DNA of 64,000 nucleotides, from assembly GCA_000381605.1 (NCBI GenBank), contig KB906754.1, forward strand, positions 641,147-705,146, read 5' to 3'. This document shows positions 26,727 to 35,446 of this stretch, piece after piece; position 1 is the stretch's first letter; the number at the start of each line of letters is the position of its first letter. Under the pieces are notes generated by a model. It worked only from the letters and a program-made list of their open reading frames with translations. It was not told the origin of the DNA and searched no databases. The stretch comes from Acidobacteriaceae bacterium KBS 89 (GTDB lineage Bacteria; Acidobacteriota; Terriglobia; Terriglobales; Acidobacteriaceae). The translations under genes and the position numbers were made by a program.

Positions 26727-28025
26727 ATGCAACGCAGGCCCCGCATCACACCAGCATTTCTACTCATCGGTCTACTCCTCTTCCCCACCGTTGCCCCGAT
26801 CCTTCAAGCCCAGACCGCGCCGCCTGTTCAGCAAGCCGCACCCCCGCCTCCAACTCCCCAAGAGTTGGATCAGCTCCTATCGCCAATTGCTCTTTACCCC
26901 GACTCGCTCCTTGCGCAGATCACCACCGCCTCTGCCAATCCGCAGGAGATCCTCGATGTCACCAACTGGCTCGCCCAGAATCAGAACCTCAAAGGCACCG
27001 CTCTAACCGACGCCGCGCAGAAACAAGGCTTCGATCCAGCCTTCCTCGCTCTCGTCACCTTCCCGACCGTTCTTCAAATGATGTCGGATCACATCGACGA
27101 CTACGCCGCGATCGGCCAGGCCATGGCGGCCAATCAGGCAGAGGTGGCTGCCTCCATCCAACGCCTCCGCTCCCAGGCCTACGCCTCCGGTGCGCTCCGC
27201 AGCAATCAACAGCAGAAGGTCGAAGTCCAGCAGGTCGCCAGCCAGCCCGTCTACGTCATTCAGCCCGCCAATCCTCAGGTCGTTTACGTGCCGCAGTACA
27301 ATCCCACCGTCGTCTACGCTGCGCCCAGCACCAGCACCGTGGTCGCAACCTCTCTCATCACCTTCGGAGTCGGTATCGGCATTGGCGTCCTGCTCGCCAA
27401 CAATCAACCCTGGGGCTGGGGCGGTTGGGGATGGGGTTGGGGCCACGGCGTCTACTACAATCACGGGCCCTGGGGCGGCTGGCACGGAGGCTATCGCCCA
27501 CCCAGCATCTGGTACCATCCCCGACCGCCCTACTATGCCCACTATCCCGGATACGGCGGTAACTGGCACTATCGCCCGCCAAACTACCGGCCGCCCTACC
27601 CGGTAAACCGCCCAATCTACCGACCGCCCTCGCACTACCCGGGGAACCCCGGATACCGCCCACCCGTCAATACCCGTCCCCCGGGATACCGTCCTCCAGG
27701 AAACGGCTACCGCCCGCCAACCACGCAGCCCGTTCGCCCTCCAAGTCAAGGCAACAGACCCGGTCAGCCGCCACCGAATGGAACCCGCCCTGCGCCGACC
27801 ACCCGCCCCGCGCCCCAACCCAGGCCAACGCCACAAAACCGGCCCGCTCCACAGAACAGGCCTGCACCGCAATCACGGCCATCAAATCAAGGTCGTCCAC
27901 AAGGCCAGAGCCAGGGTCGTCCACAAGGCCAGGGCCAGGGTCGTCCACAAGGCCAGGGCCAGGGTCAGGGTCGTCCACAAGGCCAAAGCAGACCAGCGCC
28001 GCAATCGAGACCAAATCACGCATAG
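26727..28025 (+). CDS. DUF3300 domain protein with long low-complexity Pro/Gly-rich tail
   Basis: A 432-residue exported protein. After a signal peptide (about residues 8-29) comes the DUF3300 domain (about 45-230): LDQLLSPIALYPDSLLAQITTASANPQEILD is its signature, with FPTVLQMMSDHIDD following. A hydrophobic glycine stretch (about 215-235) leads to a Trp/Gly-rich block (GWGGWGWGWGHG), then Tyr/Pro-rich repeats (YRPPSIWY, NYRPPYP), and a tail of Arg-Pro-Gln-Gly units encoded by a 24-base tandem repeat. The start ATG 26727 has CGGAG eight bases upstream. Function unknown; probably surface-exposed. Confidence 0.85.
   Translation: MQRRPRITPAFLLIGLLLFPTVAPILQAQTAPPVQQAAPPPPTPQELDQLLSPIALYPDSLLAQITTASANPQEILDVTNWLAQNQNLKGTALTDAAQKQGFDPAFLALVTFPTVLQMMSDHIDDYAAIGQAMAANQAEVAASIQRLRSQAYASGALRSNQQQKVEVQQVASQPVYVIQPANPQVVYVPQYNPTVVYAAPSTSTVVATSLITFGVGIGIGVLLANNQPWGWGGWGWGWGHGVYYNHGPWGGWHGGYRPPSIWYHPRPPYYAHYPGYGGNWHYRPPNYRPPYPVNRPIYRPPSHYPGNPGYRPPVNTRPPGYRPPGNGYRPPTTQPVRPPSQGNRPGQPPPNGTRPAPTTRPAPQPRPTPQNRPAPQNRPAPQSRPSNQGRPQGQSQGRPQGQGQGRPQGQGQGQGRPQGQSRPAPQSRPNHA
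27891..27991 (+). repeat. 24-base in-frame tandem repeat inside the DUF3300 gene
   Basis: Four units starting at 27891, 27915, 27939 and 27969, each beginning GGTCGTCCACAAGGCCA and coding for Gly-Arg-Pro-Gln-Gly-Gln. The third unit is 30 bases through an extra GGTCAG. All lengths are multiples of three, so copy-number change would keep the frame. Confidence 0.9.
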
Positions 28026-28301
28026 GCGTGCGGGGAGTAGACTGCAACTTCGACGCAGCGGTCGGATGCACCCACCCCTTGCCGAGCAACCAATCCGCAA
28101 AGGACTGCCCTTCGTAGTATCAGTAAGAGCGTCGCAGAAATTCTCGCAGCGCGATTAAATGCGAATCCAAGTCCCCCGCAGATACATCCTAAGGGTGATT
28201 GCGCGTCGTAGCTTCACGGGTCCACGCTCTGTTGGAACGGGAGAACTCCCATTAGAGATCATCGGCATTGCAAGTTAGCTGCACTCGTCTTTCTCTTCGC
28301 C

Positions 28302-29129
28302 GTGATGGCTCTAGTGGCGCCCGGCACCACGCATGGGCAGGAGCTGTCTCTTCGGGAAGTCTCCACTTCCGCAACTACCCCAGCCATCCGAAACGTCATC
28401 ATCATCGGGTTTGTTGGAGGCTTTGTCAGTGTCAAAGACACAAAGCACCCCGAAGTCCAGTTCGCCAACTATCTTCGCGACCGTTACCCCACCGTCCATG
28501 TGGAAGTATTCGGAAACCATCATGGACGAAAAGCCCTTCATCACGTCGTGAACCTAATCGATTCCGACCAGGATGGCGTCCTCTCATCCATCGAGAGAGA
28601 GCAGACTACCGTCATCATCTATGGCCACAGCTGGGGTGCCACCGAGACAGCCGAATTCGCTCGCGAACTGAACAAGATCGAAATTCCTGTAGCCCTCACC
28701 ATCCAGATAGACATGATCGGTAAGCCTGGTCACAAGGCCTCCGCAATCTCCCCCAACGTAGCCAGCGCCATCAACTTCTATCAGACAAAAGGCCCGCTTC
28801 ATGGGGCTCCGGAGATTGTCGCAGTCAACCCGGCACGGACAAAGATCATCGGAAACCTTCGGATGACCTATGAAGATCGCCCGATCAATTGCGACAACTA
28901 CAGTTGGTATTCCCGGACCATCAACAAGCCTCATCACGAAATCGAGAATGACCTTCGCGTCTGGGACCAGGTTGCACTGCTGATCAACTCAGATCTCCCC
29001 GTTGCGACGTCGATAGCGCAGGCGCCTCCCTCAAGATCGCCTTTTTTCCAATACCTCCGGCGCGGCGTCCAGGCAGACGTGACTGAAACCGCTCTACTCG
29101 AAATTCCGAGCGAGGCGGACGGTAACTGA
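28302..29129 (+). CDS. Secreted alpha/beta-hydrolase-like protein, start uncertain
   Basis: The product contains a nucleophile-elbow-like YGHSWGATETAEFA (residues about 107-120) and a preceding VIIIGFVGGF strand, suggesting an alpha/beta hydrolase related to lipase-like or thioesterase-like proteins. An EF-hand-like DSDQDGVLSSIE (about 87-98) is also seen. The 276-codon frame from GTG 28302 or ATG 28305 would begin in the middle of a hydrophobic stretch; reading the same frame upstream gives RDHRHCKLAALVFLFAVMALVAP, a textbook signal peptide. The only initiator there would be ATT 28251, seven bases after GGGAG. Either a rare start or a mutated one. Substrate unknown. Confidence 0.7.
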   Translation: MMALVAPGTTHGQELSLREVSTSATTPAIRNVIIIGFVGGFVSVKDTKHPEVQFANYLRDRYPTVHVEVFGNHHGRKALHHVVNLIDSDQDGVLSSIEREQTTVIIYGHSWGATETAEFARELNKIEIPVALTIQIDMIGKPGHKASAISPNVASAINFYQTKGPLHGAPEIVAVNPARTKIIGNLRMTYEDRPINCDNYSWYSRTINKPHHEIENDLRVWDQVALLINSDLPVATSIAQAPPSRSPFFQYLRRGVQADVTETALLEIPSEADGN

Positions 29130-29140
29130 AAACCGCTCTC

Positions 29141-29587
29141 CTAAACCGCCGTGTCCAGACTGAACGATTCTGAATAAGGTTCCACCGGATACCCTTTCTC
29201 CTTCCACCCCGCAAGCCCGCCCTTCAACAGCTTCACCCGCGTGAAATTCAATGCCCGCGCCTTTCCCAAAACCATATTGCTGGTTTCATGATCGCCGCCC
29301 GTGCAATAAATCACCGCGTTGTGATCGCGGGAAAACGAAGCAGTCTGTTCAGCGATATCCTTCGGCGCAATCCTCGTCGCTCCCGGAATGATCTCCGGAT
29401 GCGCCAGAAAATCCAGCGGCTGGCGCACATCGTACAGCAGAACCTCCTTCGCATTCAGTTGCTCATACAGCGCTTCGGGCTCAATGCTGTTCGCCTCAAT
29501 CTCGCGCTTGGCCCGCAGTCGCCTCAACATGATCAAGCCGAAGACCAAAACGCAAAGCCCCAAGACATAAATCGCGATCATTCCCAT
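29141..29587 (-). CDS. Membrane-anchored rhodanese-like protein
   Basis: A 148-residue protein with one N-terminal helix (residues 3-22) and a rhodanese domain (about 35-140). LLYDVRQPLDFLAHPEIIPGATRI is the domain's first half; the active-site loop is YCTGGDHETS with the catalytic cysteine at about residue 95; LLKGGLAGWKEKGYPVE is the closing motif. It probably handles persulfide sulfur at the membrane or acts as a redox/phosphatase-like sensor. GGAGG lies five bases before the ATG. Convergent with the preceding hydrolase gene. Confidence 0.88.
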   Translation of the reverse strand: MGMIAIYVLGLCVLVFGLIMLRRLRAKREIEANSIEPEALYEQLNAKEVLLYDVRQPLDFLAHPEIIPGATRIAPKDIAEQTASFSRDHNAVIYCTGGDHETSNMVLGKARALNFTRVKLLKGGLAGWKEKGYPVEPYSESFSLDTAV

Positions 29588-29703
29588 GCCGACCTCCCAC
29601 TCTCCAATTTAGATGCATCTCAGCAGCCGCAAACCAATTCATAGCTCACTCAAGACAAGAATGCCCGAGCCGAAGACCGGGCACCCATTCCCGCAGAGCT
29701 CGT

Positions 29704-30969
29704 CTACCGGTCTGCCGGAATATCCGTAATATGCTTGGCAAGCGCATTCTCATCCAACTCAATCCCAAGCCCCGGCCCAGTCGGCACCACCAGATCCCCG
29801 GCCTCCACCCTCAGCGGCTCCTTCAAAAGATCCACCCCACGCCACGACCCCGACCACCCCTGCAGCTTCGGATCGCTAACCCCCCGATCGCTCGTCTCCA
29901 GCGCAAAGAAGTTCGGTATCACCGCCGCCACCTGCGTCGCCGCGGCCAGATCGATCGGACTCAGCGGATTATGCGGAGCGATCGTCACATCAAACGCATC
30001 CGCCATCGCCGCAATCTTGTACAGCTCCGTAATCCCTCCCGTGTGCGAACAATCCGGCTGCAAAATACTCGCCGCACGCTTCATCAAAATCGGTCGGAAC
30101 CCCCACTTCGTATAAACATCCTCACCCGTCGCGATCGGCACCCGCGTCTTGCTCGCAATATCTGCCATCACGTCGTACTCATAATTGTTCGCATGGATCT
30201 CAAAGAACATCGGCTGAAACTGCTCTAGCGCATTAATGATCTGCATCGACGCGCGATACGAAGCCTCGCCAATATGCACCGCAAACTCGCGATTCTTCCC
30301 AATCGCCTCTCTCAGCGAAGCCGCGTTCTCAACAATCGCATCCACATACGCAGGCGTGTCCCGCAGCGGCATCGGCGAAGGCCTCTCCGTCCCTGCATAC
30401 TCCAGCGGAGCCGCCTTGAACGCCGTAAATCCCTCCTTCATCTTCTCCTGCAGCATTGCCGGCGGAAGATGCAGCGTATCCCAGTAAACCCTCACCCGTT
30501 CGCGAATCGGCCCGCCAAACAACTGCCACACCGGCACTCCAAAGGCCTTCCCCGTGATATCCCACAGCGCCTGATCAATCCCACTGATCGCGCTCATCAA
30601 AATCGGCCCACCCCGATACGGATTCGCCGCCTTGTACATCGCCTGCCAGTGCGCCACCACCCTGCGCGGATCCTTCCCAATCAAATATCGCCCCAACTCA
30701 TGAACCGCCGCCGCGCACGTCTCCTCACGCGACTCAAGCGTCGCATCGCCCAACCCAACTATCCCCGCGTCCGTATAGATCTTCAAAAACAGCCATCGCG
30801 GCTTCACATAAAACGTCTCAAGCTTCGTGACCTTGATCGAATCCTTCGGACTGATCACCGCCGCCTCGGCCGGCTTCACCGTCCCGAACGACTCCATCCC
30901 CATCAACATTCCCGAACCCAACATCCCGCGAAACATCGTCCGACGGCTCACCACAGGCATTTCGCTCAC
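29704..30969 (-). CDS. Tat-exported enolase-superfamily dehydratase, galactonate-dehydratase-like
   Basis: A member of the mandelate racemase/muconate lactonizing enzyme group of the enolase superfamily. The N-terminus has a twin-arginine signal (VSRRTMFRGMLGSG). The capping domain (TKLETFYVKPRWLFLKIYTDAGIVGLGDAT) and barrel follow; ISGIDQALWDITGKAFGVPVWQLFGG is the superfamily motif. Candidate catalytic/metal positions: FTAFKAAP (Lys), FEIH, GED, and the APHNPLSPI histidine, the pattern of sugar-acid dehydratases such as DgoD. GTG 30969, six bases after GAGGAG, is the chosen start. It would remove water from an aldonic acid in the periplasm; substrate is not provable here. Divergent from a second family member. 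Confidence 0.85.
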   Translation of the reverse strand: MSEMPVVSRRTMFRGMLGSGMLMGMESFGTVKPAEAAVISPKDSIKVTKLETFYVKPRWLFLKIYTDAGIVGLGDATLESREETCAAAVHELGRYLIGKDPRRVVAHWQAMYKAANPYRGGPILMSAISGIDQALWDITGKAFGVPVWQLFGGPIRERVRVYWDTLHLPPAMLQEKMKEGFTAFKAAPLEYAGTERPSPMPLRDTPAYVDAIVENAASLREAIGKNREFAVHIGEASYRASMQIINALEQFQPMFFEIHANNYEYDVMADIASKTRVPIATGEDVYTKWGFRPILMKRAASILQPDCSHTGGITELYKIAAMADAFDVTIAPHNPLSPIDLAAATQVAAVIPNFFALETSDRGVSDPKLQGWSGSWRGVDLLKEPLRVEAGDLVVPTGPGLGIELDENALAKHITDIPADR

Positions 30970-31160
30970 ACTCTTCTCCTCGAGCAAGTTTTTAGACAAA
31001 CACACAGCCTCAGGCGGACAAACGCGCCTCAACCGTGCCTGCAAGCAATAACATCTGCGATTTGCAATAGGCAAGCCATTTGTGAAAAATAGTCAATTTT
31101 GTGAACTTTAGTTCACTTTTTGGTTTCCAGTGATGGGAAACTTATGCTACTGTCAGCGCG

Positions 31161-32471
31161 ATGAAAACCACCCGTCGCGACCTAGTCAAAATGGCCTTGA
31201 GCCTGTCAACTGCCCCGTGGCTGATGCATTTCAGAGCCCTGGCTGCTCCCTTCACAAAGATGGTCAAGATCACCGCCATCAAGACCTTGGCTCTCGACAA
31301 CACAGGCGATGGCTGCATTCTGAAGATTGAAACGGATGCGGGCTTGACCGGCTATGGCGAAGCTGGCTTCTCTGCAGCAGCCTGCCGCGCCATTATCGAG
31401 ACGATGAAGCCGATACTGATCGGTGAGGATCCGCTGGCGATAGAAAAGCATTTTTATGCCATGACGGGAGTGCAGCACCCTTACAAGGCACACATTCCCA
31501 CCATTGGCGGCATAGATATCGCGCTGTGGGACTTGGCCGGCAAAATCCTGGGACTTCCGGTCTACAGGCTACTCGGCGGTCCGATACAAAAAGAGATCCC
31601 GGTGTATGGGCACGGCATGATTGCGAACATGCTGGACAAGGGCGAATGCCGTGCGTGGGCAGAGCGCGTCAAGAGTGAGCCGGAGGGTATGACGGCATTC
31701 AAATTTAACGCGCTCGTCCGCGCTCCCGGAACCGTCCGTCCTGCAGGCACCGCTGGCGCACCGGCTGTCGGTTCAAACCTCGCCAATGCATTTCGTACAG
31801 GCGGCAAAGGGGGGTTCCCGTACAGCACGACTCTCGACGGTGAAGATTTTCGCAGAGCGGGAATTGGTTACATGAACGTGCGTGAGGCCGCAGGCGACAA
31901 CATCGACATCGCAATGCATTGCCTCGCACAGTTCGACCCGCGTAGTGCGATCGGGCTTTGTAAAGCCGTGGAGCCTGCCGATCTTTTGTGGATTGAAGAT
32001 CCGCTACCCACGGCGTACTCGGAAGCGTGGCTGGAGTTGAAGCGCTCGACAAGGGTACCCGTGCTCACGGGTGAGCGCCTTGAGTTGGTGGGCGCGTTCA
32101 AACCGTTCCTGGACTACCAGGTGGTCGATGTGATTCACCCGGATATTGCCTACGCTGGCGGCATCACGGCGTGCCGCGACATCGCCAAATATGCGAGCCT
32201 GACACGCACTCCTGTTGGCTTCCATAGCGGCCCCAGCTCGCTGATTCAGTTCTACGCGGCAATGCATCTCGCCTCGGCTACTTCGAACCTGTTCAAGGTA
32301 GAAAACGTTCTGGGAGCGTTCCGTGGCAACAAGGAGAATATGGCACTGGGAGTGAAACCTGCACTGCACAATGGTAAGTTCCTAGTCCCCGAAGGACCCG
32401 GGCTGGGCCTCGAAATCAACGAGGACTGGCTCAAGTCACATATGGAAAAGGGCGAAACCTGGTGGGGCTAA
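31161..32471 (+). CDS. Tat-exported enolase-superfamily enzyme, mandelate racemase/muconate lactonizing type
   Basis: A 436-residue enzyme with a twin-arginine signal (MKTTRRDLVKMALSLS). Motifs in order: GDGCILKIETDAGLTGYGEAGFS in the capping domain, IGGIDIALWDLAGKILGLPVYRLLGG, then barrel segments FKFNALVR (Lys), LLWIEDPLP (Glu/Asp metal ligands), VLTGERLE (Glu) and TPVGFHSGPSS (His base). It differs from the neighbouring paralogue in the barrel insert between residues 180 and 230. Codon use is visibly less C-biased at third positions than in most of the window, suggesting a different history. Sugar-acid dehydratase or racemase activity is likely; substrate unknown. Confidence 0.85.
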   Translation: MKTTRRDLVKMALSLSTAPWLMHFRALAAPFTKMVKITAIKTLALDNTGDGCILKIETDAGLTGYGEAGFSAAACRAIIETMKPILIGEDPLAIEKHFYAMTGVQHPYKAHIPTIGGIDIALWDLAGKILGLPVYRLLGGPIQKEIPVYGHGMIANMLDKGECRAWAERVKSEPEGMTAFKFNALVRAPGTVRPAGTAGAPAVGSNLANAFRTGGKGGFPYSTTLDGEDFRRAGIGYMNVREAAGDNIDIAMHCLAQFDPRSAIGLCKAVEPADLLWIEDPLPTAYSEAWLELKRSTRVPVLTGERLELVGAFKPFLDYQVVDVIHPDIAYAGGITACRDIAKYASLTRTPVGFHSGPSSLIQFYAAMHLASATSNLFKVENVLGAFRGNKENMALGVKPALHNGKFLVPEGPGLGLEINEDWLKSHMEKGETWWG

Positions 32472-32586
32472 CCTTTACCGGATTTTTACACGGATCTCAG
32501 AAGCATGACGCGGACCTCCCAACGAATTGGTCTGACGGCTGATCAGGATGTCGACTAAACTCAAGCGAAACAGACAGGAGCAACTT

Positions 32587-33546
32587 ATGGCCACCGAAGC
32601 GTCACCCGACATTTCACGCCGTCAGTTTCTTGCTACTGGAGGTCTGACGGTCGCCGCAGCTTGTCTTGCTCCAGGTCATCTTGTCGCCCAAACAGGCGGC
32701 CTCGTTGGAGGTGCGTTCAAGGAAGCCGCAACAGCGAAAGTTACAGTTCAAAACCTTCGCCGCAATATCACCGTACTTTTGGGAGCTGGTGGAAATATCG
32801 CCGTCCTAACTGGCCCCGACGGAAAGCTGCTGATTGATGCAGCGATCATCACCGCACATCCGAACGTCTCGAAAGCCCTCGCGAGCATCAACGCGGATCC
32901 AATCAAACAACTGATCAACACTCACTGGCACTTCGACCACACCGGTGGCAACGAGTGGCTTCATGAAGCCGGAGCCAGCATCCTCGCGCATGAGAACACG
33001 CGCAAACATCTTTCCAGGCCCACACGCGTTGAAGGTAACTGGCAGTACACCTTCCCAGCCGCGCCGGCGGGTGCAATTCCCTCGACCGTCTTCAAAGATG
33101 ACCACACGCTGCACATCAACAACACCACTGTCACGCTCAAGCACTACTCGCCTGCTCACACCGACTCCGATATCTCTGTGTATTTTACGGAGGCCGACAT
33201 TCTTCATACCGGAGACACCTTCTGGAACCGAGACTATCCCTTTATCGACTACGGAACCGGGGGCAGCATCGACGGCCACATACGCGCCGCGGAAGCCAAC
33301 ATCGCAAAAGTGACCGAGAAGACGATCGTTATTCCTGGGCACGGAGCCGTGGGCGGCAAAGCCGACCTGGTTCTATTCCGAGACGTGCTCGTTGATATCC
33401 GCAACAAAGTTGCGGCTCTCAAAAAACAGGGCAAGCCCTTGCCTGAAGTTATCGCAGCAAAACCTGGCGCGCGCTATGACGCGGAATGGGGCAACTTGTT
33501 CCAGAACCCAGCGGACTTTGTTGCGCTCGTGTACCAGGGCGTTTGA
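32587..33546 (+). CDS. Tat-exported metallo-beta-lactamase-fold hydrolase
   Basis: A 319-residue protein. ATG 32587 follows AGGAGCAACTT and opens a twin-arginine signal (DISRRQFLATGG). The MBL fold shows the zinc motif THWHFDHTGGN (H-x-H-x-D-H), a downstream metal histidine in SPAHTDSD, the bridging aspartate in LHTGDTFWNRDYPF and the last histidine in IPGHGAVGG. Relatives are quinoprotein-relay or SoxH-type periplasmic hydrolases rather than true beta-lactamases. It is co-oriented with the upstream enolase-superfamily gene (115-base gap). Confidence 0.85.
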   Translation: MATEASPDISRRQFLATGGLTVAAACLAPGHLVAQTGGLVGGAFKEAATAKVTVQNLRRNITVLLGAGGNIAVLTGPDGKLLIDAAIITAHPNVSKALASINADPIKQLINTHWHFDHTGGNEWLHEAGASILAHENTRKHLSRPTRVEGNWQYTFPAAPAGAIPSTVFKDDHTLHINNTTVTLKHYSPAHTDSDISVYFTEADILHTGDTFWNRDYPFIDYGTGGSIDGHIRAAEANIAKVTEKTIVIPGHGAVGGKADLVLFRDVLVDIRNKVAALKKQGKPLPEVIAAKPGARYDAEWGNLFQNPADFVALVYQGV

Positions 33547-33574
33547 GTGGCTCACAACTCAGAAAGTCACAGCG

Positions 33575-34723
33575 CTAGCTGAACATCTCCTTCACCTTCT
33601 CAAACAACCCCCGCGAAGTCGGAGTATTCTCCACCACCATCGTCTCGCTCAACTGCCGCAGCAACTCCCTCTGCGCCTTGTTCAGCTTCGACGGTGTCTG
33701 CACCCGAATCTCGACAATCAAATCGCCCTTGCCATGCGAGTTCAGATGCGGCACGCCCTTACCCTTCAGCTTGAACGCCTTCCCGCTCTGCGTTCCCTCG
33801 GGAATCTTGATCGCCGCCGGCCCTTCCAGAGTCTGAATCTCCAACTCAGTCCCCAGCGCCGCTTGCGGAAACGAGATCGGCATCACGCAATGCAGATCGT
33901 CTCCATCGCGTTCGAAGAACTTGTGAGCCTTCACATTTAGCACGACGTACAGATCGCCGGCAGGACCGGCAAACTTGCCCGACTCACCCTCGCCGCCATA
34001 CCGAATCCGCGTATCTTGCTCCACACCCGCCGGCACCTTCACCAGGATCGTGTGCTCCATCTGAACCCGCGTCTCGCCCTTGCACGTCATACACGGATCA
34101 ACGATCAACGTCCCCGTTCCGCCGCACACCGAGCAGGTCCGCGCCACCGAAAAGAACCCCTGCTGAAATCTCTGCTGTCCGCGCCCGCCGCACTGCGTAC
34201 AAGTCACAGCGGCCTTGCCCTTCGCCGCACCCGACCCCTTGCAGTCGATACACGTCTCCATCCGCCGGATCGTGATCTCCTTCTCCTTGCCGAAGACCGC
34301 CTCCTCGAACTCCAGCGTCAGGTCATATCGCAAATCGCGCCCGCGCTGCACCCGCGAAGCCTTGCGCCCGCCGTTGCCGCCCATGTTGAACATCTCGCCG
34401 AACAGATCGCCGAAGATGTCCCCGAGGTCCTGCGCATTGCCGCTGAAACCGCCGCCAGTAAACGGATTGCCGCCGCCGCCATTCTGGAACGCAGCATGCC
34501 CATACCGGTCATACGCCGCACGCTTCTCCGGATCGCTTAGCACCGAATAAGCCTCGCTGCACTCCTTGAACTTCTCCTCAGCACTCGCGTCATCCGGATT
34601 CCGATCCGGATGATACTGCATCGCCAGCTTCCGGTAGGAGGTCTTCAGCTCCTGGTCGCTCGCGTCTCGCGAAACACTCAACACCTCGTAGTAGTCAACC
34701 TTAGTCACGTTTGCCGTCGCCAT
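33575..34723 (-). CDS. dnaJ: Chaperone protein DnaJ
   Basis: A 382-residue full-length class I J-protein that delivers substrates to DnaK and stimulates its ATPase. The J-domain (about residues 9-75) contains the HPD tripeptide in YHPDRNPDD, then a Gly/Phe-rich linker ([14 protein letters not shown]). The zinc domain has all four CxxCxGxG-type repeats: [24 protein letters not shown] and CMTCKGET, and the C-terminal peptide-binding domains follow. It is the last gene of the hrcA-grpE-dnaJ order, with a repeat-filled gap before it. dnaK is not in the window. Confidence 0.96.
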   Translation of the reverse strand: MATANVTKVDYYEVLSVSRDASDQELKTSYRKLAMQYHPDRNPDDASAEEKFKECSEAYSVLSDPEKRAAYDRYGHAAFQNGGGGNPFTGGGFSGNAQDLGDIFGDLFGEMFNMGGNGGRKASRVQRGRDLRYDLTLEFEEAVFGKEKEITIRRMETCIDCKGSGAAKGKAAVTCTQCGGRGQQRFQQGFFSVARTCSVCGGTGTLIVDPCMTCKGETRVQMEHTILVKVPAGVEQDTRIRYGGEGESGKFAGPAGDLYVVLNVKAHKFFERDGDDLHCVMPISFPQAALGTELEIQTLEGPAAIKIPEGTQSGKAFKLKGKGVPHLNSHGKGDLIVEIRVQTPSKLNKAQRELLRQLSETMVVENTPTSRGLFEKVKEMFS

Positions 34724-34762
34724 ATCCCTGAAAGTCTCTTCCTGCCGTAATTGCTCTACCCT

Positions 34763-34875
34763 GCCGTGGCCTTTTTGTTGTCATCCTTCCGCGAAGCGGG
34801 AGGATCTACTTCTGTCGTTGCCTTTGCTTTTCTTGTTGTCATCCCCGATGGGGATCTGCTTCTGCCGTTGCTGTT
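34763..34875. repeat. Two tandem copies of a hairpin-bearing dispersed repeat between grpE and dnaJ
   Basis: Unit 1 (about 34763-34821) and unit 2 (about 34814-34875) share the framework TTGTTGTCATC...GGATCT.CTTCTG.CGTTGC. Each encloses a palindrome: ATCCTTCCGC/GCGGGAGGAT in unit 1 and ATCCCC/GGGGAT in unit 2. A third, diverged copy is at 49871-49918. The palindromes differ in sequence but are complementary within each copy, which suggests selection for structure or a mobile repeat. Confidence 0.7.
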
Positions 34876-34879
34876 AATC

Positions 34880-35446
34880 CTAATCCGCCACCTGATCCGC
34901 ATTCGCCGCAATCCTCACCAGCGCCGGCCGCAACAGTTTCTCGCGAATCTTATACCCCCGCCGAATCTCCTCCAGCACCTGGTGATCCGGGAACTCCTTT
35001 GTTTCGATGCTCCCCAGAGCCTCATGGATTCGGGGGTCAAACTGCGTCCCCACCGTCTCCACAGCCTGTACATTCAGCCCCTTCAGCGCATCTTCCATCT
35101 GCTTCAGAATCAGCTCGACCCCGGCCCGAAGCTGTTCCTTCGTGCCGTCTGCCTTCAGCGCCAGTTGAAAGTTATCCATCACGCTCAGAAACGGCTCCAC
35201 TGTATTCGAGACCGTGTAGTCCCGCGAATCGGCCCGTTCCTTGATCTCACGCTTCCGCGCATTGTCGAACTCGGCCTGCAGCCGCGCCAACCGGTCCAGC
35301 AGCTGATCCCGCTCGCCCTTCACCTGCTCCAGCTCCGCCTGCGCGGCGCTCGTCTCATTAGCCGGCTCAACCTCCGAACCCGCAATCTCCGGTTCCAGAG
35401 TCTCCCGCCCAGTCATCTCATCCTGCATCTGTTCTTTGCTCCTCAT
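34880..35446 (-). CDS. grpE: Nucleotide exchange factor GrpE
   Basis: A 188-residue DnaK nucleotide exchange factor. After an acidic disordered N-terminus, the long coiled coil spans about residues 35-95 (AELEQVKGERDQLLDRLARLQAEFDNARKRE), followed by FLSVMDNFQLAL and the beta domain signature DPRIHEALGSIETKEFPDHQVLEEIRRGYKIREKLLRPALV. ATG 35446 has GAGGA upstream; an open frame extends 21 codons further without family features. Same strand and order as hrcA and dnaJ. Confidence 0.95.
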   Translation of the reverse strand: MRSKEQMQDEMTGRETLEPEIAGSEVEPANETSAAQAELEQVKGERDQLLDRLARLQAEFDNARKREIKERADSRDYTVSNTVEPFLSVMDNFQLALKADGTKEQLRAGVELILKQMEDALKGLNVQAVETVGTQFDPRIHEALGSIETKEFPDHQVLEEIRRGYKIREKLLRPALVRIAANADQVAD

